From Sphingopyxis sp. (lineage in GTDB: Bacteria > Pseudomonadota > Alphaproteobacteria > Sphingomonadales > Sphingomonadaceae): a stretch of 24,700 nucleotides of DNA. A program made the position numbers and the translations under genes. The notes beneath the pieces are model-generated. The model was not told the DNA's origin. It saw only the letters and a program-made list of their open reading frames with translations, and made no database searches. Positions within the stretch are counted from its first letter, which is position 1. The number at the start of each line of letters is the position of its first letter. Positions 16,324 to 24,690 of this stretch are shown here, in pieces. The stretch spans positions 1 to 24,700 of the forward strand of contig JAHCKJ010000007.1 of assembly GCA_026125835.1 (NCBI GenBank). Reading direction: 5' to 3'.

Positions 16324-17313
16324 ATGGCCGACCACAGCACCGCTCTCGCCCGCCTGTCCGACACCGCCGCCGCGCTCAGCGACGGGCGCACCTCGGGCCT
16401 GCGGCTGCTTGACGACAACGGGCTGCTGGCGGTCGTGCTCGACGTGTCCGGACTGGCGACCGAGGACCGCAAACCGCTCGAGGACAAGCTGCGCGCCGGG
16501 CTGCTCGCCGAACCGGGGGTCAGCGAGGTTCGCATCGCCATGACCGCCGAGAAGAAATCGACGACGATCATCGCGGTCGGCAGCGGCAAGGGCGGGGTCG
16601 GCAAATCGACGCTGGCTGCCAATCTGGCGGTCGCGCTCCGGCGCCGGGGCGTAAAGGTCGGGCTGGTCGACGCCGACATCTACGGGCCTTCACAACCAAG
16701 ATTGATGGACAGCGAAGACGTCAAACCCGAAGCGCGCGGGTCGAAACTGGCCCCCGTCGCCAATGCCTATGGCGTCCCGATGCTCTCGACCGGTCAAATT
16801 GCGGCGCCGGGGCAGGCGATCGCGTGGCGCGGACCGATGGCGGGGCGCGCGCTCGAACAGCTCGTCGATGCGAGCTGGGGCGACATCGACACGCTCGTCG
16901 TCGACCTGCCGCCCGGCACCGGCGACGTCCAGCTGACGATGATCCAGAAACACAAGCCCGCGGGCGCGGTGATCGTCTCGACGCCGCAGGATCTGGCGCT
17001 GATGGACGCAACCCGCGCGGTCAGCCTGTTTGAACAGGCCGACGTGCCGATCATCGGACTCGTCGAAAATATGGCGGGCTACGCCTGTCCGCATTGCGGC
17101 GAGGTCAGCGACCCGTTCGGTAGCGGCGGCGCCGAGGCGGCGGCGGCGGCGATGGGTCTCGACTTCCTCGGCCGCATCCCGCTATCGATGGGCATCCGCC
17201 TCGCCAGCGACGGCGGCGTCCCGCCCGCCGCCGGAACCGATCCCGCCGGTGAGCCATTCCATGCGATAGCGGCAACGGTCGCGGCATGGCTCGACGCACG
17301 AAAGGGCAAATGA
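16324..17313 (+). CDS. mrp: Mrp/ApbC-type P-loop ATPase, iron-sulfur cluster carrier
   Basis: This is a ParA/MinD-like ATPase (Mrp/ApbC/NBP35 group) that carries and transfers [4Fe-4S] clusters to apoproteins in the cytoplasm. An N-terminal DUF59-like domain (about residues 1-75) precedes the deviant Walker A GSGKGGVGKST. The family's VDADIYGPSQPRLM, DLPPGTGDVQLTM and MAGYACPHCGE follow, the last with the cluster-binding CxxC. I choose the ATG at 16324 over a TTG at 16294 because the protein then begins like homologues. It is divergent from hflK and overlaps the next gene. Length (329 aa) is slightly under the E. coli enzyme, as is usual in this class. Confidence 0.93.
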   Translation: MADHSTALARLSDTAAALSDGRTSGLRLLDDNGLLAVVLDVSGLATEDRKPLEDKLRAGLLAEPGVSEVRIAMTAEKKSTTIIAVGSGKGGVGKSTLAANLAVALRRRGVKVGLVDADIYGPSQPRLMDSEDVKPEARGSKLAPVANAYGVPMLSTGQIAAPGQAIAWRGPMAGRALEQLVDASWGDIDTLVVDLPPGTGDVQLTMIQKHKPAGAVIVSTPQDLALMDATRAVSLFEQADVPIIGLVENMAGYACPHCGEVSDPFGSGGAEAAAAAMGLDFLGRIPLSMGIRLASDGGVPPAAGTDPAGEPFHAIAATVAAWLDARKGK

Positions 17314-17735
17314 TGGCGATCAACGACGAAAGCGAAATCCGCGACCTGCTCGGCCAGAAACGCCGCATTGCGGTGGTGGGCGCCTCGCCCAATCCGGCGC
17401 GCGCATCGAACGGCGTCCTCGCCTTTCTGGTCGCGCAGGGGCATGATGTGATCGCAGTCAATCCCGGCCATGCCGGCACGACGATCCACGGCGCGCCGGT
17501 CGTCGCGACGCTCGCCGACGTCGAACCGCCCGCCGAGATCGTCGATATTTTCCGCAACAGCGACGACGCCGGGGCGGCGGTCGACGAAGCGATCGTCCAC
17601 GGCGCGAAGGCGGTGTGGATGCAGCTCGGGGTCATCAATGACGCTGCGGCCAAACGCGCCGACGCGGCGGGGCTGGCGGTCGTCATGGACCGCTGCCCGA
17701 AAATCGAAATTCCACGCCTGGAGCTGCTGAAATGA
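17310..17735 (+). CDS. CoA-binding domain protein (YccU-like)
   Basis: This is a 141-aa CoA_binding_2 (Rossmann-fold) protein like YccU. The nucleotide loop is RIAVVGASPNPARASNGV near residues 17-34. Strands HDVIAVNPGHAG and EIVDIFRNSDDAGAAVDEAI follow, then AVWMQLGVIND and the C-terminal VVMDRCPKIEI. It is a single domain without the catalytic parts of succinyl-CoA synthetase. The true role of this family is not known. The start ATG overlaps the mrp stop (ATGA), and its own stop overlaps the next gene's ATG, so all three are probably co-translated. Confidence 0.9.
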   Translation: MMAINDESEIRDLLGQKRRIAVVGASPNPARASNGVLAFLVAQGHDVIAVNPGHAGTTIHGAPVVATLADVEPPAEIVDIFRNSDDAGAAVDEAIVHGAKAVWMQLGVINDAAAKRADAAGLAVVMDRCPKIEIPRLELLK

Positions 17736-18328
17736 AAATGATCCTGACCCTCGCCGCCGCCACCGCGCTTACCGGTTGCGCGACCACTGCCGCCACCGGC
17801 AATCCGCAGGACGCGTTCTTCGCCGCGCTGACCGCGCATTGCGGCAAGGCCTATGCGGGCAAACTCGCCAGCAATCAGGATCTCGACGCCGACATGCGCG
17901 GCAAGGCGATGGTGATGCACGTCCGCAGCTGCACCCCCGACCGCATCGAAATCCCCTTCCACATCGACGGACTTGGCCCCGACGGCGGCTGGGACCGCTC
18001 GCGCACCTGGGTTATCACCCGCACCGTCACCGGCCTGCGCCTGAAGCACGACCATCGTCACGCCGACGGCAGCAAGGACGAACTGACGATGTACGGCGGC
18101 GACACCGCCGATGCCGGAACGGCGACGCGCCAGACCTTTCCGGTCGACGCCGAATCGATCGCGCTGTTCACCCGCACCGGGCGCAGCGTGTCGAACACCA
18201 ACATCTGGTCGGTTGAAACGACCGCCGACGCCTTCACCTATGGACTCGGCCGCGAGGGCCGCGATTTTCGCGTGACTTTCGATTACCGCCGGCCGGTGGC
18301 GCCGCCGCCAGCGCCGTGGGGTTGGTAG
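17732..18328 (+). CDS. Hypothetical lipoprotein, third gene of the mrp operon
   Basis: The N-terminus MKMILTLAAATALTGCATT is a lipoprotein signal peptide with lipobox LTGC; the mature protein should be membrane-anchored. The 198-aa chain has two further Cys (in HCGKAYAG and RSCTPDRIEI) that could form a disulfide, and an overall beta-rich look (HIDGLGPDGGWDRSRTWVITRT, LKHDHRHADGSKDEL). I do not recognise a named family. Start/stop overlap with the CoA-binding gene argues for co-expression with mrp. Function is unknown. Confidence 0.8.
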   Translation: MKMILTLAAATALTGCATTAATGNPQDAFFAALTAHCGKAYAGKLASNQDLDADMRGKAMVMHVRSCTPDRIEIPFHIDGLGPDGGWDRSRTWVITRTVTGLRLKHDHRHADGSKDELTMYGGDTADAGTATRQTFPVDAESIALFTRTGRSVSNTNIWSVETTADAFTYGLGREGRDFRVTFDYRRPVAPPPAPWGW

Positions 18329-18341
18329 CCTTTCCCAAAAG

Positions 18342-18430
18342 CCGTTCGTGCTGAGCTTGTCGAAGCACCGTTCTTCCCTTTGACGCCGCTGAAGGAAAGA
18401 GCGGCCCTTCGACAAGCTCAGGGCAAACGG
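18342..18430. repeat. Imperfect inverted repeat (dispersed palindrome type)
   Basis: The arms at 18342-18365 and 18407-18430 share the core ctgagcttgtcgaag / cttcgacaagctcag exactly, with outer near-matches (ccgttcgtg against gggcaaacgg). About 41 bases lie between. It sits behind the mrp operon and in front of the molybdenum hydroxylase gene. I recall this core as very common between genes in sphingomonad genomes. It could stop transcription. Confidence 0.75.
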
Positions 18431-18505
18431 TGAGTGAGAGCGCGCGCACAGCCCCGCACCAAAAGCCTTTGCCACGCCGACTCGCCCCGCTTATCAGCGT
18501 CACCG

Positions 18506-20782
18506 ATGGTGGGCATTCGCGACACGGCACTGAAAAAGAAATCGCGCCTGCCGCGGGTCAGTCGCCGCCAGATGCTGGTCGGCGCCACCGCGGCGGGCGG
18601 GCTCGCGATCGCGTGGAGCCTTTGGCCGCGCGATTATAGGCCCAACCTGACCGCCGCCCCCGACGAACATATCTTCAACGCCTTTCTGAAGATCGGCGAC
18701 GATGGGCGGATCAGCGCGATCGTCCCCCAATGCGAGATGGGTCAGGGCGTCACGACCTTGCTGCCCCAGATCATGGCCGACGAACTGGGTGCCGACTGGC
18801 GCACGGTCGCGGTCGAAACTGCGCCGATCAGCCCGCTGTATACCAACACCTTGCTGGCCGACGAGGACAGCGCGCTGTTCATGCCCCGCGCCGGCGTCCC
18901 CGATTTCGTCGCCGATGTGCGCGGCTGGGCGCGGCGCGAGTGGGCGGTGCGCCATGCGGTGATGCTGACCGCCAACAGCTCGTCGGTGCGGATGTTCGAG
19001 GAACCGTGCCGCGCCGCCGCGGCGCAGGCGCGCGCGCTGCTGATGATGGCGGCGGCGGCGCGCTGGGACGCCGATTGGGAAGACTGCGACACGCAGGATG
19101 GCTTCGTCATCCTCGGCAAGAAAAAGCTGCGCTTCGGCGAGGTCGCGGCCGCCGCGGCGTTGCTCGAACCGCCCGCCGAACCCGTCTATCGCGCCAGCAG
19201 CGGCGATCCGCTTTACGGCAAGGAACTGACGCGCCTCGACCTGCCCGCAAAGGTCGACGGGTCGGCCAATTACGCCGGCGACATCCGCCTGCCCGACATG
19301 GTGTTCGCCGCGATCCGCCAGGGGCCGGTCGGCGCTACGCGGCTCAAAAGCATCGACCGCAAGGCCGGGATGGCCTCCCCCGGCCTGCTCCATATCGTCA
19401 CGCACGACCGCTGGATCGCGACCGTCGCGCGCAACTGGTGGGCGGCAAACCGCGCGCTCGACCGTTTTGCGCCGGTGTTCGGGACGGCCGGGTGCCGGTC
19501 GATAAGGCCATGAACGGCGCTGAAACGGAGCGCTCAAGGACAGGGGCTACTTGGTTGCTTTACCGGCGACGTCGCCAGAAAGCGATGACCGGTTCACAGC
19601 CATCACACCAGACCTCGTCGCTTCACTCTTGCGCCAGATCGAAGCCGCCACCATACCGCCGCCGACGGCGCGCCGGCTGCGCGATCTGGGTCACTGACCT
19701 GGGCGCCCGCCCAGTGCCGCGATGCGGTGGCGCGCGCCACCGGCCTCGCCGCCGACCAGGTGGGATTGTTTCCGATGATGGCGGGCGGCTCGTTCGATGC
19801 CTGTCTCGACCACAGCGTCGCGGTGCAGGCGGCGATCATCGCGCGGCAAATCAGGCGCCCCGTCCAGCTCGCCTGGTCGCGCGCCGAGGAGATCATGCGC
19901 CTGCCGCCGCGCGCGCCGGCGCGGGCACGGATGAGCGCAACGCTGAACGCCGCGGGCGGCATCGACGCGCTGGTGACGCGGATCGCCGTCCCCGCCACCA
20001 ACCACGAGGTCCGCGCGCGGCTGTTTGACAATGCGCCCGCCGACGTCGCCCAGCGCGCCGCGGCCGGCAGCGTCGACGCCGCCGCGGTCGAAGGCGCGGC
20101 CAGCAGCTATGCCATCCCCCACCATGCGGTCGATCACTGCCCCGCCGATATCGGGCTGCCCACCGGGCGCTGGCGCGGCAACGCCGACAGCTACACCGCC
20201 TTTTTCACCGAATGTTTCATCGACGAACTGGCGGCGCGCGCCGGCACCGACGCGCTGTCCTATCGCATGGCGATGCTCGGCGACGCGCCGCGGCTCGCAC
20301 GCTGCCTGCTCACCGCGACCAGCCTCGGCGGCTGGGAAGGCGGAATGTCCGGCGCGGCGCAGGGACTCGCATGCCATGCCATGCGGGGCAGCCATATCGC
20401 GCTGATGGCCACCGCGCGGCAAAGCGACAGGGGGTTGCAGGTCGAGCAGCTGGTGGCAGTCGTCGACGCCGGACGCCTCGTCAATCCCGCGGTCGCGCGG
20501 CAACAGATCGAGGGCGGGCTGATCTTCGGCCTGGCCGCCGCGGTCGGCGCGACAACCGATTATGCCGGTGGCCTGGCCACCGCGCGCCGGCTGGGCCAGC
20601 TCGGGCTGCCGCGCCTGTCGCAAACGCCGCAGATTCTGGTCGAATTTGTCGAAAGCGACCGCGATCCCGGCGGGCTGGGCGAGATCGCCGTCCCCGTCGT
20701 CGCGCCCGCGATCGCCAATGCGATGTTCGCGGCGACCGGCCGCCGCGTCCGCCGCCTGCCGCTTTCGGCGGACCCGCTATGA
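18506..20782 (+). pseudogene. Tat-exported molybdenum hydroxylase large subunit (isoquinoline 1-oxidoreductase beta-like), frameshifted in the middle
   Basis: This is a xanthine dehydrogenase-family Mo-cofactor-binding subunit of the IorB type. Such enzymes hydroxylate aldehydes or N-heterocycles and work with a small [2Fe-2S] subunit, which is not in this window. A Tat signal is clear: SRRQMLVGATAAGGLAIAW. The first half contains EMGQGVTTLLPQIMADELG and ends at a TGA at 19511-19513. The second half, from about 19727, contains GLFPMMAGGSFDACLDHSV, the linking DALSYRMAML and the catalytic-Glu region GGLGEIAVPVVAPAIANAMF. Between 19490 and 19720 the frame shifts several times (AMNGA, QGLLGCFTGDVA and TARRLRDLG appear in different frames). 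Combined length of about 760 aa is normal. The last codon overlaps the hemH start. Confidence 0.85.
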
Positions 20783-21774
20783 CCCTGCCCCCCGATCATC
20801 CCCCCGTCGCCGCGCCACAAATCGGCGTATTGCTCGTCAACCTCGGCACCCCCGACGCGCCCGACGCGCCGTCGGTACGCCGCTATCTCGCCGAGTTCCT
20901 GTCCGACCGCCGCGTCGTCGAAATCCCGCAAATCCTGTGGCAACCGATCCTGCGCGGCATCATCCTGACCACCCGGCCCAAAAAATCAGCGCACGCCTAT
21001 GCGCAGGTGTGGACCGACGACGGCTCGCCGCTCGCCGCGATCACCCGCGCGCAATGCGCGGCGTTGCAGGGCGTATTCGGCGACGCGGCGCGCGTCGCCT
21101 ACGCCATGCGTTACGGCAAACCGGCGATCGGCCCGGCGATCGACACGCTGATGGCGGCAGGGTGCCAACGCATTCTGATCGTGCCGATGTATCCGCAATA
21201 TTGCGCCGCAACGACCGCAACGGTCGTCGACGCGGTCGGTGAGCATATGAAGACGCTGCGCTGGCAACCTGCGCTACGCTATCTGCCGCCCTATCATGAT
21301 GATGCCGCCTATATCGCCGCGCTGAAGGCATCGGTCGAGAAGGAACTCGCCGCGCTCGATTACACCCCCGACGTGCTGCTCGCCAGCTTTCACGGCATGC
21401 CCGAACGCACGCTGCATCTGGGCGATCCCTATCATTGCCAGTGCCGCAAGACCGCGCGGTTGCTGTCGGAAGCGCTCGGCCGCCCGGTCGAGGTCGCGTT
21501 CCAGTCGCGCTTCGGCCGCGCCAAATGGCTCGAACCCGCGACCGATGCGCGGCTCGAAGCGCTGGGCAAGGCAGGCAAAAGCGTAGCGATCTTTGCCCCC
21601 GGCTTTTCGGCCGACTGCCTCGAAACGCTCGAGGAGCTGGCCATCCGCGGCAGGGAGCAGTTCGAAGCCGCGGGCGGCGCCCGATTTGCCTACCTCCCCT
21701 GCCTCAATGCCGGTGCGCCGGGCATGGCGATGATCGAGACGCTGGTCCGGCGCGAGCTCGCGGGCTGGCTGTAA
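20779..21774 (+). CDS. hemH: Ferrochelatase (protoheme ferro-lyase)
   Basis: Ferrochelatase inserts Fe2+ into protoporphyrin IX, the last step of heme synthesis. The 331-aa protein has IGVLLVNLGTPDAP at the N-terminus, MRYGKPAIGPAIDTL, IVPMYPQYCAATTATV, the active-site His in LASFHGMPERTLHLGD, and FQSRFGRAKWLEPATD and APGFSADCLETLEE near the C-terminus. Extra Cys occur at HCQC and YLPC. With DC of the APGF segment these could hold a [2Fe-2S] cluster, as in some alphaproteobacterial ferrochelatases, but I cannot confirm it. The ATG at 20779 overlaps the preceding stop, indicating coupling to the molybdenum hydroxylase. Confidence 0.95.
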   Translation: MTLPPDHPPVAAPQIGVLLVNLGTPDAPDAPSVRRYLAEFLSDRRVVEIPQILWQPILRGIILTTRPKKSAHAYAQVWTDDGSPLAAITRAQCAALQGVFGDAARVAYAMRYGKPAIGPAIDTLMAAGCQRILIVPMYPQYCAATTATVVDAVGEHMKTLRWQPALRYLPPYHDDAAYIAALKASVEKELAALDYTPDVLLASFHGMPERTLHLGDPYHCQCRKTARLLSEALGRPVEVAFQSRFGRAKWLEPATDARLEALGKAGKSVAIFAPGFSADCLETLEELAIRGREQFEAAGGARFAYLPCLNAGAPGMAMIETLVRRELAGWL

Positions 21775-21832
21775 CGCCGCAAATGTCGCGCTTACCAACT
21801 GTTTAGGTCCGCCTGCTAATCTCCTCCGGCAC

Positions 21833-21849
21833 GGCGCCGAATTGGCGCC
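21833..21849. repeat. Perfect palindrome upstream of the DUF1963 gene
   Basis: GGCGCC-GAATT-GGCGCC lies 26 bases before the DUF1963 start and 59 bases behind hemH. No T run follows, so an operator or mRNA hairpin is as likely as a terminator. Confidence 0.5.
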
Positions 21850-21874
21850 ATGATGCGCGATTTGGAGGTTGGCG

Positions 21875-23428
21875 ATGAACCAGGTTGAAACGGCGGCGCT
21901 GACGCTGGCCGCGGTCACGCTGGCCTTCGTCGCGCTCGTGCTCGCCGTCTGGTGGCTGCGTCGTCCGCGCGCCGCACCCGCGGCGCCGCGCGCCCCGCGC
22001 GACGCCCGCCTGCCGAAACTGTCGTTCAAGACCAAGGCCGACACCGAAACCGCGCCGGTCGAGATTGCGCCGTCGCGGCTCGCCCGGATCAGCGGGAAGA
22101 CTGTTGCCGAGCCGGTCGCTGCACCCGCCGATGAACCGCCGTTTGACCCCCTGCCCGCCACAGCCGAAGCGCCGCACACGGTCGAGGCAGAGCACGAAGC
22201 CCGGGCGGCGGCGGTCGAGGAGCAGGCGCACCGCGCCGAAGCTGCGGACACCGTGAGCGTCCGGCTCGTCCCGCAAATTCCCCCGCGCGATGCGATCCTG
22301 ACCAGCAGCTGGCTGGGCGGACGACCGCGGCTGCCCGCCGGCATGGACTGGCCGCTGATCGACGGCGAACCCGCCGACTTTCTGGCGCAGGTCGATTGTA
22401 CGCAGCTGCCGCCCGACCTGTGGGGCGGGGTCGGCCCGCGGCAGGGATCGCTCGCCTTTTTCATCCACCGGCGCGGATACCGGATGCGCGTACTGCATCT
22501 CCACGATGCCGACATCCCGGTGCCGCCGCCGCGCGCGCTCGACGACCCCGACGGCTGGCTCGGCCCGCACGGCGCCATGCGCTTCGGCGATCTCGATCCC
22601 TTTGCCATCCGCGCCTTTCCCGAATGGCCCGTCGATGTGGTCGCGGTGTGCCCCGGCGACAGCGATCCGCGCGTCGAAACCGCCGATACCGATGCCGGCG
22701 CGGCGCTGTACGACCGCGGCTATGACATTGCCGACCCCGCCTTTCACCCCTTCGACTGGGGCAGCATGACGGCGATGCTGGCGGTGCTCGAAATGCGCCT
22801 CGACCGGTTGACCACCGATGCGTCCCCGCCCCCGGGCGCCGCCGCGGCCGACATCGTCGCCTTCGAACAGCGCGTCGCCGCCAATCGCGAAGCCCGCGCC
22901 CGCGCCGAAGAGATTATCGCGATCGTCCGCGAAAGCGCGATCCGCGAAGCTTTTTCGGCGACCGACACGACCGCGGTGATGGCGGCGCTGCACGCGATCC
23001 ACTGGGTCAAGGCCGTCCACCGCATCGATCCCGACGCGGGTTCGGAAGCGCACGAAACGGTCACCCTGCCGCTGACCACCCACCGCGCCGATGCGCCGCT
23101 TTGGGTACATGACTATCAGACGATCCTGTTCGACCGCGCCAAACACGCCTGGTGCGCCAATCCGGACAGCCTGTCGGCGCCGATGCGCGCCTTTTACGAA
23201 CCCTGGTGGCAGGAACTGGCCACGCGCGAAATGGCGGCGATGGGTCACGAGCCGTTCCGCTATATCCATGATTTCGACGAGGATCGCGACGCGGTGCTGA
23301 TCGAACTGCCGACCAGCGGGCTGATGAGCCGGTTGTTCGGCGACAACGACCATCTGGTCGTCACGATCGACAAGGCCGATCTCGCGATTGGCGACTTCAC
23401 CAAATTGCGCGTGCAGGTGAGCAACTAG
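21875..23428 (+). CDS. Membrane-anchored DUF1963 (YwqG-like) protein
   Basis: A single N-terminal membrane helix (ALTLAAVTLAFVALVLAVWWL), followed by Arg, sets an N-out/C-in or anchored topology. A roughly 110-residue low-complexity linker rich in Ala, Pro and Glu follows. The C-terminal 380 or so residues match the DUF1963/YwqG style: SSWLGGRPRLPAGMDWP, DFLAQVDCTQLP and GSLAFFIHR, with the C-terminal segment HDFDEDRDAVLIELPTSGLMSRLFGDNDHLVVTIDKADL. Classical YwqG proteins lack the anchor and linker. The ATG at 21875 has GGAGG seven bases upstream; a TTG at 21869 is less likely. The function of this family is unknown. Confidence 0.85.
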   Translation: MNQVETAALTLAAVTLAFVALVLAVWWLRRPRAAPAAPRAPRDARLPKLSFKTKADTETAPVEIAPSRLARISGKTVAEPVAAPADEPPFDPLPATAEAPHTVEAEHEARAAAVEEQAHRAEAADTVSVRLVPQIPPRDAILTSSWLGGRPRLPAGMDWPLIDGEPADFLAQVDCTQLPPDLWGGVGPRQGSLAFFIHRRGYRMRVLHLHDADIPVPPPRALDDPDGWLGPHGAMRFGDLDPFAIRAFPEWPVDVVAVCPGDSDPRVETADTDAGAALYDRGYDIADPAFHPFDWGSMTAMLAVLEMRLDRLTTDASPPPGAAAADIVAFEQRVAANREARARAEEIIAIVRESAIREAFSATDTTAVMAALHAIHWVKAVHRIDPDAGSEAHETVTLPLTTHRADAPLWVHDYQTILFDRAKHAWCANPDSLSAPMRAFYEPWWQELATREMAAMGHEPFRYIHDFDEDRDAVLIELPTSGLMSRLFGDNDHLVVTIDKADLAIGDFTKLRVQVSN

Positions 23429-23459
23429 CGACGGCCTACGCCGCTGAATAGCTTTGCGA

Positions 23460-23506
23460 TTGACGTTCCGGTCAACTTGCAGCGCCCCGCACCGCGCCCT
23501 AGTCTG
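23460..23506 (+). promoter_or_regulatory. Promoter region of phaB with a palindrome
   Basis: TTGCAG (23477-23482), a 17-bp spacer and TAGTCT (23500-23505) form a plausible promoter, followed by a leader containing GGGAG before the ATG at 23537. Upstream, TTGAC-N6-GTCAA (23460-23475) is a palindrome touching the -35 and could bind a regulator. Confidence 0.4.
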
Positions 23507-23536
23507 GCGCGACAATGATGTGGGAGAGCTTGATTC

Positions 23537-24259
23537 ATGGCACGCGTAGCAATCGTCACCGGCGGCAGTCGGGGTATCGGGGAGGCGATCAGCCTTAAAT
23601 TGCAGGAACAGGGCGTCACCGTCGTCGCCAACTATGGCGGCAATGACGACAAGGCGCGCGCCTTCACCGAACGCACCGGGATCAAGACCTACAAATGGGA
23701 CGTGGGCGACCATGAGGCATGCCTTGAGGGGTGCGCGCGCGTCGCGGCCGAGGTCGGCCCGGTCGACATCGTCGTCAACAATGCCGGCATCACCCGCGAC
23801 GGCACCCTCGCCCGCATGAGCTACGATGACTGGCACGATGTGATGCGCATCAACCTCGGCGGCTGTTTCAATATGGCAAAAGCCACCTTTGGCGGCATGG
23901 TCGAGCGCGGCTGGGGCCGCATCGTCAACATCGGCTCGATCAACGGGCAGGCCGGGCAGTACGGCCAGGTGAACTACGCGGCCGCGAAATCGGGCATCCA
24001 TGGCTTCACCAAGGCCCTGGCGCAGGAGGGTGCGGGCAAGGGCATCACGGTCAACGCCATCGCGCCCGGCTATATCGACACCGACATGGTCGCCGCGGTG
24101 CCGCCGCAGGTGCTGGAAAAGATCGTCGCGAAAATCCCGGTCGGGCGGCTGGGCCAGGCCGACGAAATCGCACGCGGCGTGCTGTTCCTGTGCAGCGAGG
24201 ATGCGGGGTTCGTGACCGGGTCGACGATGTCGATCAACGGCGGGCAGCATATGTACTGA
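23537..24259 (+). CDS. phaB: Acetoacetyl-CoA reductase (short-chain dehydrogenase)
   Basis: This is a 240-aa classical SDR that reduces acetoacetyl-CoA to (R)-3-hydroxybutyryl-CoA with NADPH for polyhydroxybutyrate synthesis. The cofactor loop TGGSRGIG is at residues 8-15, NNAG near 84, the catalytic Ser in NIGSINGQAGQYGQVNYAAAKSG together with Tyr and Lys (YxxxK), and PGYIDTDMV after. GQAGQYGQ and the terminal SINGGQHMY are typical of PhaB rather than FabG. phaA and phaC are not in the window, so it stands alone. GGGAG lies upstream of the ATG. Confidence 0.93.
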   Translation: MARVAIVTGGSRGIGEAISLKLQEQGVTVVANYGGNDDKARAFTERTGIKTYKWDVGDHEACLEGCARVAAEVGPVDIVVNNAGITRDGTLARMSYDDWHDVMRINLGGCFNMAKATFGGMVERGWGRIVNIGSINGQAGQYGQVNYAAAKSGIHGFTKALAQEGAGKGITVNAIAPGYIDTDMVAAVPPQVLEKIVAKIPVGRLGQADEIARGVLFLCSEDAGFVTGSTMSINGGQHMY

Positions 24260-24282
24260 CGATGGCAGGCGTGTAACCAAGG

Positions 24283-24404
24283 CGTTCGCGCAGCGAACGA
24301 CAAGGTCAGGCGCCGGTGCCGCAAAGCGGCAGCCACCGGCACGGCCAGCGGGGCGGCGATCCCAAAAGATCGCCAAACCCGTCTGACCCCCGCCTTCGCG
24401 GGGG
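24283..24404. repeat. Cluster of four hairpins between phaB and the RHH gene
   Basis: Four perfect stems follow one another. CGTTCGC/GCGAACG is at 24283-24299. GCCGGTG/CACCGGC (24312-24340) has a nested CCGC-AAA-GCGG. GGCGATC/GATCGCC is at 24355-24374. CCCCCGC-CTTC-GCGGGGG is at 24387-24404. Together they probably end the phaB transcript; none has a T run. Confidence 0.7.
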
Positions 24405-24419
24405 CAAACTGCGGCGGCT

Positions 24420-24454
24420 TTGCCGTCGCCGGTTTGGGCGCTAACGTCGGACTA
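24420..24454 (+). promoter_or_regulatory. Promoter of the RHH gene, probably leaderless
   Basis: TTGCCG (24420-24425), a 16-bp spacer and TAACGT (24442-24447) are followed by six bases and the ATG, the same geometry as at queF. No Shine-Dalgarno sequence is present. The match to consensus is modest. Confidence 0.35.
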
Positions 24455-24690
24455 TGTCCGATCCACTCCATCCCCCCGTCAAGCGCTCGGTCACCATCGC
24501 CGGTCACCCGACCTCGATCAGCCTCGAGCCGATGTTCTGGGACGCCCTCGAAGCGGAAGCCGCGCGGCAGGCGCTCCCCGTCAACGCGCTCGTCGCGCGG
24601 ATCGATGTTGAACGGATAGAGGCCGACCACCCGCCGAACCTGACCTCGGCGATCCGGCAATGGCTATGGCGGGGGCGCCCCGCCGACTAG
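24454..24690 (+). CDS. Small ribbon-helix-helix domain protein
   Basis: This is a 78-aa protein of the RHH_4 type (ribbon-helix-helix). VKRSVTIAGHPTSISLEPMFWDALEAEA gives a beta strand and first helix, and QALPVNALVARIDVERIEADHPPNLTSAIRQWLW the second helix and tail. Related proteins are often annotated as ribbon-helix-helix or arylsulfate sulfotransferase-like small proteins. DNA binding as a dimer is the family expectation, not shown here. The Asn/Leu-rich NLTSAIRQWLW end is conserved in the family as I know it. It stands alone behind phaB. No toxin partner is visible before the window ends. Confidence 0.8.
   Translation: MSDPLHPPVKRSVTIAGHPTSISLEPMFWDALEAEAARQALPVNALVARIDVERIEADHPPNLTSAIRQWLWRGRPAD

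Noticed and set aside
15243..16412. A 389-codon plus-strand frame opposite hflK
   Set aside because: Shadow of hflK; it overlaps the mrp start in another frame.
16233..16679. An upstream extension of hflK
   Set aside because: It lies antisense to mrp, is low-complexity Ser/Ala/Arg and is not present in HflK proteins.
20212..20778. An upstream extension of hemH into the preceding gene
   Set aside because: The in-frame stretch is an alternate frame of the molybdenum hydroxylase and not ferrochelatase-like; the ATG at 20779 fits.
21803..24376. An 857-codon open frame on the minus strand opposite DUF1963 and phaB
   Set aside because: It is antisense to two well-supported genes, lacks family-like segments and is rich in Arg/Asp/Gly as expected for a GC-rich shadow frame.
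24454..24690. The RHH gene as the antitoxin of a toxin-antitoxin pair
   Set aside because: No toxin-like frame is adjacent in the window, and the RHH_4 type is usually not an antitoxin.
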